Origin: Tragulus kanchil
Taxonomy: Eukaryota; Chordata; Mammalia; Artiodactyla; Tragulidae
Length of the DNA stretch: 64,000 bases
Direction: 5' to 3'
Assembly (NCBI GenBank): GCA_022376925.1
Contig: JAIOJX010000031.1
Span: 140,758,854 to 140,822,853 of the forward strand
Shown: positions 1 to 11,578 of the stretch, piece by piece
Layout of the letters: each line of letters begins with the position of its first letter
How positions within the stretch are numbered: position 1 is the first letter of the stretch
Made by a program: the position numbers and the translations under genes
The notes under the pieces: model-generated
What the model saw: the letters and a program-made list of their open reading frames with translations, nothing else
The model's database searches: none
Told to the model about the DNA's origin: nothing

Positions 1-1503
1 GCTTGGAACTGGCCCAGTGTCACCTCTGCCAGATTCAGCTGGGTAAAATAACTCACACAGCCAAGTACCCGGTAAGAGTGTTCCCTCTGCTCACTGGAAC
101 TCACGGCAAATGTAGACAAGGAAGGAGCATGGACAAATGTTTTGATCTGCTGTATCAGGAGTGTGTTTAACCATCAGATACTCTGATTCCAAGCCTTAGA
201 GTGAAATATCTGTATTTAGATAAATATCTGTATTTAGAATTCTGATGGGTACTCCCATGGACTAGGCACCATCATTATGGCCAATGAGAAGTTGTTGAAG
301 GCTTTGGAAGCATGACACACTCAGTCCTGGGCTTGGAAAATAACCCTGGAAAATGGAGGGGCATGGAGGCTGGGAGAGAGTTAGCAATAGATGAGATGGA
401 AGCTTGATGCTGGCATTCAGGTGTTCATCCCTGTGAAAGAAACCAGCAGGAAACTTGGTGACAGAAAACCACCATTTTATTGCCTCTTGTGATGTTGAGG
501 GTTGGATGGGCTCAGCAGGCAGCTCTTCTGCTCCGTAGGATGTTGACTGGGATTGCTGTCAGCTGGGGGCTCCTTCATGCTAGACACCCGAGACAGCGCC
601 CTCCCAAGGCTGGCAACTGCTGCCGGCTGTCCACTGGAAGCTGAGCTGGGGCTGTCAACTGGCCCAGATGCATGACCTCTCCATGTGGCCTGGGTTTCCA
701 GCACTGAGGTTATGTTCTGAGAGTGAATGCCCCAGAAGTGAGCATTCCGAGTGGGAGGAAACAAAAGCTGCCCATGCTCTTCAAGACTGGGCCCAGCACT
801 TGCACCCGGCTCGCTCCTCCCCAACTCTGCTGGTCGCAGGGCCAGCCTGCACTCAAGGGGGAAAGTAACTACCTCTGCTCCACAGGGAGAGTGACACACC
901 ATGATGCTTGCCACATTTCATCAATCTCACCTAGACAGTGGTGGGGTGGAGGGAGGGAATGCAGGTCTAAGGGAGATTGCAGAAGAATGGACAGAACCTG
1001 GCACCTTATTAGTCATGAAAGGAAGAATTGGGATGCCCAGAAATCCTGGAGTTGAAGATTTGTTGGAGTGGCCAATACAAACCCTAGGGTCAGTCTCGGG
1101 GACAAGCCCCCTGTCATGTATTAAATGTGTTCCCTGGGAAGTAAAGGTGGTTGGCATCTTCACCTGGGACACCTACAATTATTCCAGAGGCATCACATGG
1201 TTTAGCTGGGTTTCTGGTACAGCACCTAATGAAGAGGCCATGGGACAGGTCAATTCAGGTCGGAGAGGAAAACTATTGGGTGTTCCTGGGGAAAGAGGGT
1301 CACAGCAGCCAGACTAAGGCACACTGTGCAGATCACACAGGGAGAGAGGTTGGCCTCTGCTTACTTCTGAAAAGTACATTTCTTGCCATATCATCAGAAA
1401 TGGACTTTTTCGCTCTCAGGGTGGCACCTGGCCTCTTTCTAGGGGTGTCAGTCGACCCAAATGGTCAGCCTTGATGGTGATGTCCCCTTCATGGCCTCCC
1501 TTC
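1..1503. other. Upstream intergenic DNA, nothing recognised
   Basis: I see no exon, SINE head, LINE 3' end or simple repeat here. Open frames are short, overlap on both strands and resemble nothing I know. The stretch ends where the first long direct duplication begins. Confidence 0.6.
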
Positions 1504-3731
1504 ATCCCTGGAGGCCCAGGACCATCTGGAGATGGAGGTCTGAGGGTTCTCTTCGACAGGAGAGAATCCCAGAATCACCTTTCTCAACAGCCAGACCAGG
1601 CCTTGGAGGGCAATACTGGGTATGATATATATTTTTTTCTATTCTCTTTTCACTAAAGTATTTTCCCCCTCTGACTTCCTTATAAAGCCGGCTTTTCTTT
1701 CAGCCTGAGGATCCTGGGCTCCAAGTCATCTGTGTCTCAAGGTCAAGGACATCTCTTAGCCCGCTCCTCAAATTGTTTCATCTCTCATTACTATGTCTCT
1801 TCTGTCTTCCCTTCCCAGGGGCCAATTTCAAGAGATCAAGTTCACCCATTTAAAAACATTTCCAAAGATGAAGCTTGGTTCTCGATAAGCTGGACTAGCC
1901 CAAGCAGATAACTAAGCTGGGCGGGGACGTGAGTGCTTGTGTGGGTCAATCTTTCTCTTGTTTCTGAAGAAAGAAAGGGATGAGATGTGAGGAAGGCCAT
2001 GGAGGCAGATGTTCCTAGATGGAGCCCCAGGGCCCCCACTTATAGATCATATGACCTTGGGCAAGTCATTTCATAGGTTTGAGACTCACCTTCCCCATCT
2101 GTAAAGTGAAACTACATACCTCTTTGGCAGATCCTGAGTTCCTGTATAGGAAGGGTGGAGTGATGAGGACATTCTTCCATCCTCAGTTAAGATAATAGCT
2201 CCTTTCCCCCTTCCTTTATGGGACTTGCTTCTTCTCATCAAATACTGCCATTGAGATGGGGCTGCCAATCAACTACCTCTGGCCACCATGTTGGGCATCG
2301 GACTCAAGCTGGACCCACTGACTCCTCTAGTGACTGGTCCAGGAATATGGACATGACCCAGACTAGACCAATCAGAGTCCTTTCCCAGGGTCTTTCTCAA
2401 CTGAGCTAAAGGGAGAATAATTCTCTTTTTTCAGTCTCAACACAAATTTATCAGGTTATCAATTGATGTTGCCCATGATGTGTTCTCCTGGTACCTGAGT
2501 TCTGTGAGCTCATAAAGTTCCTTTCTGCTTAGATGAAGTCAATGGGTTTTGGTCAATGTCCCTTATGACCGAAAAGTCCTAAAGAACACATTATTTTGGT
2601 GTGCTTTAAAAAATTAGATCCCTGGAGGCCCAGGACCATCTGGAGATGGAGGTCTGAGGGTTCTCTTCGACAGGAGAGAATCCCAGAATCACCTTTCTCA
2701 ACAGCCAGACCAGGCCTTGGAGGGCAATACTGGGTATGATATATATTTTTTTCTATTCTCTTTTCACTAAAGTATTTTCCCCCTCTGACTTCCTTATAAA
2801 GCCGGCTTTTCTTTCAGCCTGAGGATCCTGGGCTCCAAGTCATCTGTGTCTCAAGGTCAAGGACATCTCTTAGCCCGCTCCTCAAATTGTTTCATCTCTC
2901 ATTACTATGTCTCTTCTGTCTTCCCCTTTCCAGGAGCCAATTTCAAGAGATCAAGTTCACCCATTTAAAAACATTTCCAAAGATGAAGCTTGGTTCTCGA
3001 TAAGCTGGACTAGCCCAAGCAGATAACTAAGCTGGGCGGGGACGTGAGTGCTTGTGTGGGTCAATCTTTCTCTTGTTTCTGAAGAAAGAAAGGGATGAGA
3101 TGTGAGGAAGGCCATGGAGGCAGATGTTCCTAGATGGAGCCCCAGGGCCCCCACTTATAGATCATATGACCTTGGGCAAGTCATTTCATAGGTTTGAGAC
3201 TCACCTTCCCCATCTGTAAAGTGAAACTACATACCTCTTTGGCAGATCCTGAGTTCCTGTATAGGAAGGGTGGAGTGATGAGGACATTCTTCCATCCTCA
3301 GTTAAGATAATAGCTCCTTTCCCCCTTCCTTTATGGGACTTGCTTCTTCTCATCAAATACTGCCATTGAGATGGGGCTGCCAATCAACTACCTCTGGCCA
3401 CCATGTTGGGCATCGGACTCAAGCTGGACCCACTGACTCCTCTAGTGACTGGTCCAGGAATATGGACATGACCCAGACTAGACCAATCAGAGTCCTTTCC
3501 CAGGGTCTTTCTCAACTGAGCTAAAGGGAGAATAATTCTCTTTTTTCAGTCTCAACACAAATTTATCAGGTTATCAATTGATGTTGGCCATGATGTGTTC
3601 TCCTGGTACCTGAGTTCTGTGAGCTCATAAAGTTCCTTTCTGCTTAGATGAAGTCAATGGGTTTTGGTCAATGTCCCTTATGACCGAAAAGTCCTAAAGA
3701 AAACATTATTTTGGTGTGCTTTTTAAAGAAT
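1504..3731. repeat. Direct tandem duplication 1 (about 1,115-bp unit)
   Basis: The segment starting atccctgg at 1504 restarts at 2618 and runs to about 3731. Interior copies are almost identical. The few differences include a changed run near 1815/2930 and the diverged tails (around 2600 and 3720). The unit holds a MIR remnant and otherwise unique DNA. It is probably an assembly duplication; see findings. Confidence 0.95.
2039..2130 (+). mobile_element. MIR SINE remnant (second copy 3154-3245)
   Basis: The stretch tgaccttgggcaagtcat followed by a ccatctgtaaagtg block is the MIR core region (consensus tgtgaccttgggcaagt ... catctgtaaaatg). It is old and diverged. The same remnant recurs at 3154-3245 only because the surrounding unit is duplicated. 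Confidence 0.75.
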
Positions 3732-4471
3732 AATAATGATAAGATCCCTTTTACTGCATATGTGCTACTTGCCAGACTCTGTGCAAAGCCTTTCCATACC
3801 TTAGCTCGTGCCTCATCTTCAGCAGTGCTGTAGTGTGCTCATCTCTCATAGCTGGCTTTGTCTCAGCACTGCCTAGACCCCCAGTGTGGCGACTGTCCTG
3901 CTCTGGATGTACAGCAGCCTGAGGACAGCCCCTCAATGAATCGCCTTGAACTTAACATCCAGTGTGGGGTGCATGGGGTGGTCAGTGTGGACAGCCTGTC
4001 ACCACATGGGTCCACAAGCCACATCTCCTGAGCGGTGATCGGCTGGGGGCTGAACTTCAGAGGGCAGCTGCATAGACGTGGGATGGATCCCCACTCCCAC
4101 TCAATCTGCAGCCCCGGCCTTGGCTCTGTCTGCTAACAGCTGGTCTAGAATTCCATCTGATGGCTGTGAGAGTGGGAGATGAGGGACTGTGTTACTAAGC
4201 CTCGTGGGTTGAAGGAGAGGACTCCCCAGGGCTCCAGATGGGGGCTAACACAGGAGGAAAAGAGCTGCCCGTGGAGGACGAGGTGACGTCCATGCCGGGG
4301 CTGCAGGCTGAACAGGAGGCTGGACTGTGGGGAGCAGGGGAGGAGCAGGAGCAAGAGGACAGACTCAGGAGGCCCCTCGGGTGTCTGATGAGCTGGCCAG
4401 ATGCTGGAGCTCAAGGAAGCCTGGGGTAGGAGATAAGAGGGTCCCCCAATTTTCAAAATGTTGGCACATAT
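3732..4471. other. Intergenic DNA, nothing recognised
   Basis: This is unique-looking sequence between duplication 1 and a CHR-type SINE. No coding exon or known repeat was recognised. Confidence 0.5.
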
Positions 4472-4614
4472 TTTTTGCTGTGCGTGTGTGTGTATGTGAG
4501 TGGATGACTGGACCACACAGCATGCAGGATCTTAGTTCCCCAACCAGGGATCGAACCCATGTCTCTAGCCATGGAAGCATGGATTTTTAACCACTGGACC
4601 ACCGGGGAGGTCCC
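4472..4614 (-). mobile_element. CHR/ART2-type tRNA-derived SINE, antisense
   Basis: Read on the minus strand, the element starts with a tRNA-Glu-like head (gacctccccggtggtccagt) and B-box-like ggttcgatccctgg, then aactaagatcctgcatgctg, the layout of the artiodactyl CHR/ART2 SINE. A 7-bp direct repeat cacatat (4465-4471 and 4615-4621) flanks it and looks like the target-site duplication. Confidence 0.85.
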
Positions 4615-4621
4615 CACATAT

Positions 4622-6619
4622 GGCTAATTTTTAAAAACAGTAAAACTGGCATTTGTATTAGCATTCAAAACTTTTTGAGATCTGGATGATCTTCATCTGA
4701 AGTTAAGAGTATCTAGAATGTCCCTTGTGCATTAGAATTGTGCCTCGCATAAGGAGGCCATGGGGTTTGAGAGGGACGGTAGCTCTCCCCTGCGTAAAGC
4801 CCTTTAAAGATGCCTGAGTGCTGTTGAGTTCCCATCCTCCAGGATCTTAGTGAGGCCGAGGAGCTTGTCAAGGGTTTGCTAATCTTCTGTATGTTACCCC
4901 AGAACACTCGGGTTCCAAGAACATCCTCCCACAAAGAGGGGGCTCCGGGTTTAGGGGAGGAACAGGGAGTTGAGGGGGTGAGGCTCCCAGACCCAATTTT
5001 CAGCCCTCCCCACCTCCCCTTTTCTTTCTGAGGCCAGCGACATTCTCTTAGAGCCTGACCTGCCGATCTTGGTTAGGGACTTGTGACCAGAGCCCTCCCC
5101 AGAGCCCTCCCTGGAGCGATCCAGGTAAGTGGAAGGAGGAGCCCTGGGCCCTCTGCTCAGGGGAACAGCACCCCAGATGCAGGGGGGCGGCCAAGGCGGG
5201 CTCCGTTCCCTTCACACTGTCTGGGCGCTCCATCACATTGCTCCGAGGATGCAAACACGAAAGGTCAGCTGTTCTGCACAGCCCTGTGAGTTCTTGGAGC
5301 AGGCTGGCCTGATGCCCAATGGCAGCGGGAACCATGGCAGGATTTATGCAATAGTGGGGCACGGTCCTCTGCAGCACGGCTCCAGCCGTGGAAGGTTGTG
5401 GAGATGATGACGACAGCCGTTAGGCATTGACGGTGGGTGATGCTTATCGGGAGCCCACCCGGAGCCGAGAGCTATCTGCCGTTTATGGCTGGGGGAAGTG
5501 AGGGGAAGTTGAGGGTCCAGGTCATCCCCCTGGCAGGTGAGGAAGGCAGAGCTACCTTGTTTAGCCTGGGGTCCCTCTCTAGTTCTTTCAGGGATGTTAA
5601 CAATCCCTATTCAGAGACAAGAAGACTGAAGGCAAATATTGGAACCAGGAAGTGCTTATGTTCAACTTCACCAGAAGGTAGAAGGAAGGCAGAAGGTCTG
5701 TGCAAAGGAGGATTTTTTTTTTCTTCTCCAGAAGCAAGATTTGTGTTGGAAATAAGGCTCTCAGGGGAGGCCCCAGCCTCGACATTCTTGGGCAATACCC
5801 GATGACCACTTAATTTGCTGTAATTTGTCTGTCCTACCACAGGGTTGACATGGACAACTGTACAGGTCGCACACTGCCCACCACCAAGTGTCATGTGGCA
5901 CAAACCTGGGTGACCCATCTTGCAGCCCACGAGACAGTGACGAGTAGTGGCCACGTGCAAGGGCTTGGCTGGCAGGTAGTGGGGAATCTCGTCTCTGCCA
6001 CTTTGTTGGGAAGCTCCGTTATTCTCCTTGAGAAATCCCTGTGAGGTAACAAAATGCATACGACCCTTCACGCAGAGCCTGGCGACAGTGAGCCCCCAGC
6101 CCAGTCGAGCCCACCATGTTTCTGTCTGCTCGTCTGGACATGAGGGAGTCCTTTCTGATCCGTCCCCGGTCTCCTGCTCCCAGCTCTGGCACACCGGAGG
6201 GACTTGGTACCCGTTTGTTGAGAGATCGGAGGAGCAGTGCTGATGTCAGGGGCGACATCTGGGGGCCCTGGGGCAGAAGGCACAAGTCTGCCGTCATCAG
6301 CCTCTTTCCCCCTTTTGGAGAGAGCCTGGGCCTGAATCACTGCCTCCCCAATGCCCCTTCACTTGTCTCCAGTGTGCATTTTGTCCAATGCATTTACCTA
6401 AGCAAAGGCTGAGATGGATGCCCAGGAGCAGGATCCCAGAAGGAACACCAGTTTCATCTGGCTTACACCATGACTTACAGTGTTTAAAACTAGCCGCTGA
6501 TATTTTAAAATTTGGAGATTTCAGCTAGAAGCCTTTATTTGCAGCTACACCTGAAAAATCCAAAGATCCAGCCGCTCAGGGGCCTCAGGTGCTGACCCGT
6601 CCCTCTACACAGGACAGGT
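4622..6619. other. Intergenic DNA, nothing recognised
   Basis: This is moderately GC-rich unique sequence with no exon I recognise. The longest open frame (about 195 codons on the minus strand, 5607-6194) has no familiar motif, overlaps several other frames, and I do not consider it a gene. Confidence 0.5.
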
Positions 6620-6842
6620 GCCACCAGCTCTGTGGCTCAGCTGGTAAAAAAAAAATCTGCCTGCCATGCAGGAGACCTGGGTTCGATTCCTGGGTTGGGA
6701 AGATCCCCTAGAGGAGGGAACAGCTACCCACTTTAGTGTCCTTCGCTGGGAGATCCCACGGACCGAGGAGCCTGACTGGCTACAGTCCATGGAGCCTCAG
6801 AAAGTCAGGCAAGCCTGAGTGGCGAGCACTTTCGCTTCTTTC
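6620..6842 (+). mobile_element. Bov-tA SINE, diverged
   Basis: A tRNA-Glu-derived head (tgtggctcagctggt ... gcaggagacctgggttcgat) is followed by the BovA body (gggaagatcccctagagg ... ggctacagtccatgg). A run of ten A sits inside the head. The body carries many substitutions, so this is an older insertion. Confidence 0.9.
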
Positions 6843-6984
6843 TTCTACCTGTCCCAACCCCCGCTTTGTCTTGCCCTTGTGAACCCGTGACCACTAGCTC
6901 TGGGGAGCTCCGGGGCGTTTGGCAAATCAGGGCTGTGCCGGGGTCTTTGTCCGTGTAACCTCCCAGCCGGACTCTCCAATGCTT

Positions 6985-7745
6985 TCCAATGTGCCAGCCA
7001 GCGCGGCCAAGCCTCTGCCGTAACCATCCTGCCGCCGCTCTCGTCCTCCCCCGCCTCCCTCCATCCAGCGAGGCCGCGGCATTGTTTTGGAACGCAAACA
7101 TACACACGTTATTAGAACTCCGGATCAAAGGCGGCGTCCTACGGCCTGCCTCTCAATGGTCCCTTTGTGCCGACGGAAGCCTGTGAGAAAGAGTCCGACC
7201 CCAGGGAGAGAGCGAGGGGCTGGGGAGGGGGGTTCAGTACAAAGATACTTGTCACCCAGAGAAGTCCGCAGACGGGGGTGTTAAAAGAGGCACCAGGTGG
7301 AAGATGCACCCCAGCTCTCTGCTGGAAGATGCAAATGAAGAATTCTCTGCTCTGCGGAGGAGACGAGGCCCGAGGTTTCAGGGGGCAGGGACGGTAATGG
7401 CTGGATGTGCGAGGGCCTCCGTCTGCCCTCCCGCCCTGGCTGGGAGTGGGCGGGATATGGCCCAAACCTACGTGGAGCCATCGGCTGGCAGCGACCTCTC
7501 TCGGGCACAGAGACGTGGGAGGGGGATTTAGAGAACCCTGCAAGATGCCCAGGGAGAGACTGAGTCACCTCTGCTCAGCTGGGCCCGCCGGCTGCTGTCC
7601 TTCCTGCCTACGGTAGACACGTCGAAAGCCCCTACGGTGTGCCAGGCACCGGGTGCTCGGACACGGGAACGGACGCGGCTCACGTGGGGAGTGCCGGACC
7701 GCTTCATCAGAGAGAGCTGGCCTCCGCAGGTCAACGCGTGCGCTT
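6985..7745. promoter_or_regulatory. Distal CpG-rich block, candidate enhancer or alternative promoter
   Basis: CpG dinucleotides are dense here compared with the flanking intergenic DNA, for example around 7020-7080, 7120-7180 and 7600-7740. The block lies about 14 kb upstream of the NKD1 start codon. It contains a perfect TCF/LEF motif gatcaaagg (7123-7131). No recognisable exon is present. Regulatory function is an inference from composition and motif only. Confidence 0.35.
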
Positions 7746-8058
7746 TGCACATATTGTCTCGTTTATCTCTAGGGCTGGTCTGAACAAAGGACGGCTTTGA
7801 GGCTTCAGATGCCGAGCCAGGAATCCTGCCTGCTATGGAGAGGGGAGGGTGGCCGGGTGGGGTGAGCAGGTAAGAGCTGGATTACTGAGCAGGGCTCCTC
7901 TAGGAGGGGAGCCATGGAGGCTGGATGGAGGTCAGGAGGTCACGGGCTGCTGAGGCTCCAGGGAGATGGGCAGACCGTCGCCAACCCCTCAACGTGCTCC
8001 ATCCTTGGCCCCTTCTGTTCTCGGGTTGCACTCCCTCCCCAGGGATCTCAGCCAAGGT
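7746..8058. other. Intergenic DNA, nothing recognised
   Basis: This is a short unique stretch between the CpG-rich block and duplication 2. I see no gene or named repeat. Confidence 0.5.
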
Positions 8059-8519
8059 CAGGCTTTAAATTCCCTTTCGAGCTTTATGACACCCAGGTGT
8101 AGCTCTGGGCCCACCGCATCTCAACTCCAAGCGAATGGGTTCCAACTGCCTGCTTGATCTGACTGCTCTGATACCCAACAGAGCTCGCCAAAGAACGTGT
8201 TCAGTCTGAGACCTGAGCTTCCCTCCTCTGCAGAGAGCGCCCCCCACAGGCTTCACTGTCTTTGTTAAGGGCCACTCTCTCCTAAGGGCTCAGGCCAAGG
8301 CTTTGGGCGTCTTCCTTCACTGGGCTTTCTCTTCCACCCCACGTCCGGTCTCTAGCTAGTCTTGTCGCCTCTAACTTCCAAGTGCATTCACCCCGCGACC
8401 TCTCACCTCCTCCCTGGTTTACATCACAATCCCATCTCGCGCAGGCTGCTGCCATCTCCTCTTAGCTGAGCTCCTCGCCTCTGCCTCGTCTCCTAACGCC
8501 ACCCCTGCAATCTCACTGT

Positions 8520-8895
8520 GCTCTCAGCTCAACAGCGTCACCACGCCCAGTCCCAGTCCTCTTATCACTCTCACATCTCTCCGACATCCTTGCCAAGGCC
8601 CTCAAGGTTCTCACGATCCAGCCTTGTCACTTTCCAACCTCATCTTCCCCTTCTCCACACTCCTCTCCTCCCCACTTTCTCTGTTCCAGAGGCACTGGGC
8701 TCCTCGTTCCCCAAACATTCCTGGCGTGTCCCTGCCTCAGGACCTTTGCACTTGCTGTTCCCCTCTGCCTGGACCTGTTTCCCCTGGCATCCTTAGGGCT
8801 CCCCTCCTCATTTTCACATCTTTGCTCAAAGGCTACCCTTTGACTCCTTTATCTAAAGTTACAAGCCCTCCCGTGATATTTTCCCTCCCTCTTTT
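8520..8895 (-). mobile_element. L2-like LINE 3' remnant, antisense (second copy about 9607-9982)
   Basis: The text caggacctttgcacttgctg, then ctctgcctgga and ttgctcaaaggctacc, matches the antisense 3' region of old mammalian L2 elements. Boundaries are approximate. The second copy belongs to duplication 2. Confidence 0.65.
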
Positions 8896-8949
8896 CTCCT
8901 TGATTTTCCCCATAGATGCAGTATATATTTCATTGTCTTCTGCTTGTCT

Positions 8950-9155
8950 ATTTTTGGCCTCTTTTATTGGTTTTTTATTTACTGATTTCTAGCCATCTTT
9001 ATTCTTTGGCCTGTGTGGGCCTCCCATTGGAGTGGCCTCTCTCTCGTCACAGAGCACCAGCTGTGGGCACATGCACTCCAGAGTACAGGCTTGTAATTGG
9101 ACACACCCCTTTGGCATGTGGGGTTCCAGGGGTTGAACCGGTGCCCTTTGCATTG
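8950..9155 (-). mobile_element. CHR/ART2-type SINE, truncated at a duplication junction
   Basis: This is the T-rich tail and body of the same SINE as 10037-10303, cut off at 9155 where duplication 2 restarts. Its last 60 bases are missing several short blocks compared with the full copy. The break coincides with the junction, so it is probably not a biological truncation. Confidence 0.85.
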
Positions 9156-10036
9156 CAGGCTTTAAATTCCCTCGACATCCCAGGTGTAGCTCTGGGCCCA
9201 CCGCATCTCAACTCCAAGCGAATGGGTTCCAACTGCCTGCTTGATCTGACTGCTCTGATACCCAACAGAGCTCGCCAAAGAACGTGTTCAGTCTGAGACC
9301 TGAGCTTCCCTCCTCTGCAGAGAGCGCCCCCCACAGGCTTCACTGTCTTTGTTAAGGGCCACTCTCTCCTAAGGGCTCAGGCCAAGGCTTTGGGCGTCTT
9401 CCTTCACTGGGCTTTCTCTTCCACCCCACGTCCAGTCTCTAGCTAGTCTTGTCGCCTCTAACTTCCAAGTGCATTCACCCCGCGACCTCTCACCTCCTCC
9501 CTGGTTTACGTCACAATCCCATCTCGCGCAGGCTGCTGCCATCTCCTCTTAGCTGAGCTCCTCGCCTCTGCCTCGTCTCCTAACGCCACCCCTGCAATCT
9601 CACTGTGCTCTCAGCTCAACAGCGTCACCACGCCCAGTCCCAGTCCTCTTATCACTCTCACATCTCTCCGACATCCTTGCCAAGGCCCTCAAGGTTCTCA
9701 CGATCCAGCCTTGTCACTTTCCAACCTCATCTTCCCCTTCTCCACACTCCTCTCCTCCCCACTTTCTCTGTTCCAGAGGCACTGGGCTCCTCGTTCCCCA
9801 AACATTCCTGGCGTGTCCCTGCCTCAGGACCTTTGCACTTGCTGTTCCCCTCTGCCTGGACCTGTTTCCCCTGGCATCCTTAGGGCTCCCCTCCTCATTT
9901 TCACATCTTTGCTCAAAGGCTACCCTTTGACTCCTTTATCTAAAGTTACAAGCCCTCCCGTGATATTTTCCCTCCCTCTTTTCTCCTTGATTTTCCCCAT
10001 AGATGCAGTATATATTTCATTGTCTTCTGCTTGTCT

Positions 10037-10303
10037 ATTTTTGGCCTCTTTTATTGGTTTTTTATTTACTGATTTCTAGCCATCTTTATTCTTTGGCCTG
10101 TGTGGGCCTCCCATTGGAGTGGCCTCTCTCTCGTCACAGAGCACCAGCTGTGGGCACATGCACTCCAGAGTACAGGCTTGTAATTGGACACACCGGTCCA
10201 GTTGTTCCACGGCATGTGGGGTCTTCCCGAGCCAGGGGTTGAACCGGTGCCCCTTGCATTGCAAGGCGGACTCTCCACCCACTGGACCACCAGGGAAGCC
10301 CCC
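10037..10303 (-). mobile_element. CHR/ART2-type SINE, full length, with target duplication
   Basis: On the minus strand it starts ggcttccctggtggtccagt and carries a tRNA-like B box, ending in a T-rich tail on the plus strand. A 10-bp direct repeat ctgcttgtct flanks it (10027-10036 and 10304-10313), defining a clean insertion. Confidence 0.9.
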
Positions 10304-10691
10304 CTGCTTGTCTGTTTTGTTAACGTAACAGCCTTGTATAAATTAGACCCTCAAAAATCTTTGTTGAATGACTTAGAGAATGTCTTTATTTCTCAGATCC
10401 CTCCTTCCCGATGTCAGTTCATCCTTCTTCTGCCTAGTACTGCTACTTACTCAGCGAAAAGGCAAGTGCTATAACATTAGTAGCTGATGAAAAGGCTTCA
10501 CTGTCTAGAGCCTTGAACGCAGTCTACAGGCCAGCAACATCAGTCTCATCTGGGAACCTGTTAGAAATGCAGATTCTCAGGTCCCATAGCAGACTGCCTT
10601 TTAGCATGATCCCAGGGGATTCATATGCACATTCAATTTAGGGAAAACTCATCTAGGCTCTTTGGCTAAGAGGGAAAGCATCGCTGTTGCA
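10304..10691. other. Intergenic DNA, start of an inverted-repeat arm
   Basis: Nothing coding is recognised. The last part (from about 10671) belongs to the left arm of the inverted repeat described separately. Confidence 0.5.
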
Positions 10692-10801
10692 AAGCTTGTA
10701 GTGTGTGCCTACCTCACCTGCCTTCCCATCTAGCTTAGCCTCCCCTCCCCTCTCCTCTTCCTCCACCGCCCCCTCCTTCTCCTTCCATCCCAGAGCACAG
10801 G
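10671..10801 (-). repeat. Left arm of a diverged inverted repeat (partner 13003-13135)
   Basis: The reverse complement of this arm matches 13003-13135 at roughly 85% by eye, including ttgcaaagcttgtagtgtgt on this strand. A partial second left arm (11808-11917) exists only because of duplication 3. I do not recognise the repeat family. The arm stops where the BovB LINE begins. Confidence 0.8.
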
Positions 10802-11578
10802 TCCGAATAGAATACATAGGCAGAACTATACCACCGACCAAGTTCGTATCGTCAAAGCTGAGGTTTTCCCAGTAGTCATGTATGGATGTGCAAGTTGGAC
10901 CATAAAGAAGGCGGACTGCCAAAGAATTGATGCTTTTGAATTGTGCTGTTGGAGAAGACTCTTTTTTTTTTTTTTTTCCTCTCTCTTTTTTTTGGCCACT
11001 TCTATTGATCCTTCATTTATTTATTTCCATCCATCTTTGTTCTTTGGTCTGTGTGGGCCTTCCATCGCAGTGGCCTCTCTTGTTGCAGAGCTCCAGCTTG
11101 GTAATTGGACACATTGGTCCAGCTGCTCTGCGACACGTGGGATCTTCCCAGGCCAGGGATCGAACCGGCGCCCCTTGCACTGCAAGGCAGTGTCCCTATC
11201 CACTGGACCACCAGGGAAGCCAGAGAAGACTCTTGAGAGTCCCTTGGACAGTGAAGAGATCAAACCAGTCAATCCTAAAGGAAATCAACCCTGAATATCC
11301 ATTGGAAGGACTGATGCTGACGCTGAAGCTTCGGTAATTTGACCATCTGATGCAAAGAGATGGCTCATTGGGAAAGACCCTGATGCTGGGAAAGATCAAA
11401 GGCAGGAGGAAAAGGAAACACTAGAGGAGGAGATGGTTGGATGGCATCTCTGAGTCAATGGGCATGAGTTTGAGCAGGCTCCGGGAGATGGTGAGGACTG
11501 GGAAGCTGTGGCTGTGGCTCCTGCCTGCTGTAGTCCATGGCGTCACAAAGAGCAGGCAGGGACTGAACGACAACAACA
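10802..11578 (+). mobile_element. RTE-BovB LINE 3' end (second copy 11916-12693)
   Basis: This is the terminal part of the BovB reverse-transcriptase ORF and 3' end. Translation gives the signature MYGCASWTIKKADCQRIDAF, then the characteristic atggctggatggcatc-like block and the tail catggcgtcacaaagagcag. Stop codons and frameshifts show it is dead. A CHR-type SINE interrupts it at 10963-11222. The second copy is part of duplication 3. Confidence 0.92.
10963..11222 (-). mobile_element. CHR/ART2-type SINE nested in BovB (second copy 12077-12337)
   Basis: An antisense SINE begins with a T-run and ends ggaccaccagggaagcc. The 11-bp target duplication gagaagactct lies at 10952-10962 and 11223-11233. 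Removing the SINE restores BovB continuity. Copy 2 shows the same duplication at 12066-12076 and 12338-12348, with one extra T in the T-run. Confidence 0.95.

Larger units (their letters stand above)
8059..10266. repeat. Direct tandem duplication 2 (about 1,090-bp unit)
   Basis: The unit beginning caggctttaaattccct at 8059 restarts at 9156. Both sides of the junction are damaged. The SINE tail of copy 1 (9100-9155) lacks stretches present in copy 2 (10190-10266), and copy 2 lacks bases just after its own start. The spacing changes from 1,097 to 1,087 within the first 60 bases. The interior is nearly identical. Confidence 0.95.

Noticed and set aside
10878..11337. Reverse-transcriptase-like open frames
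   Set aside because: These are pieces of a dead BovB 3' end fused with a nested antisense SINE, not an active element.
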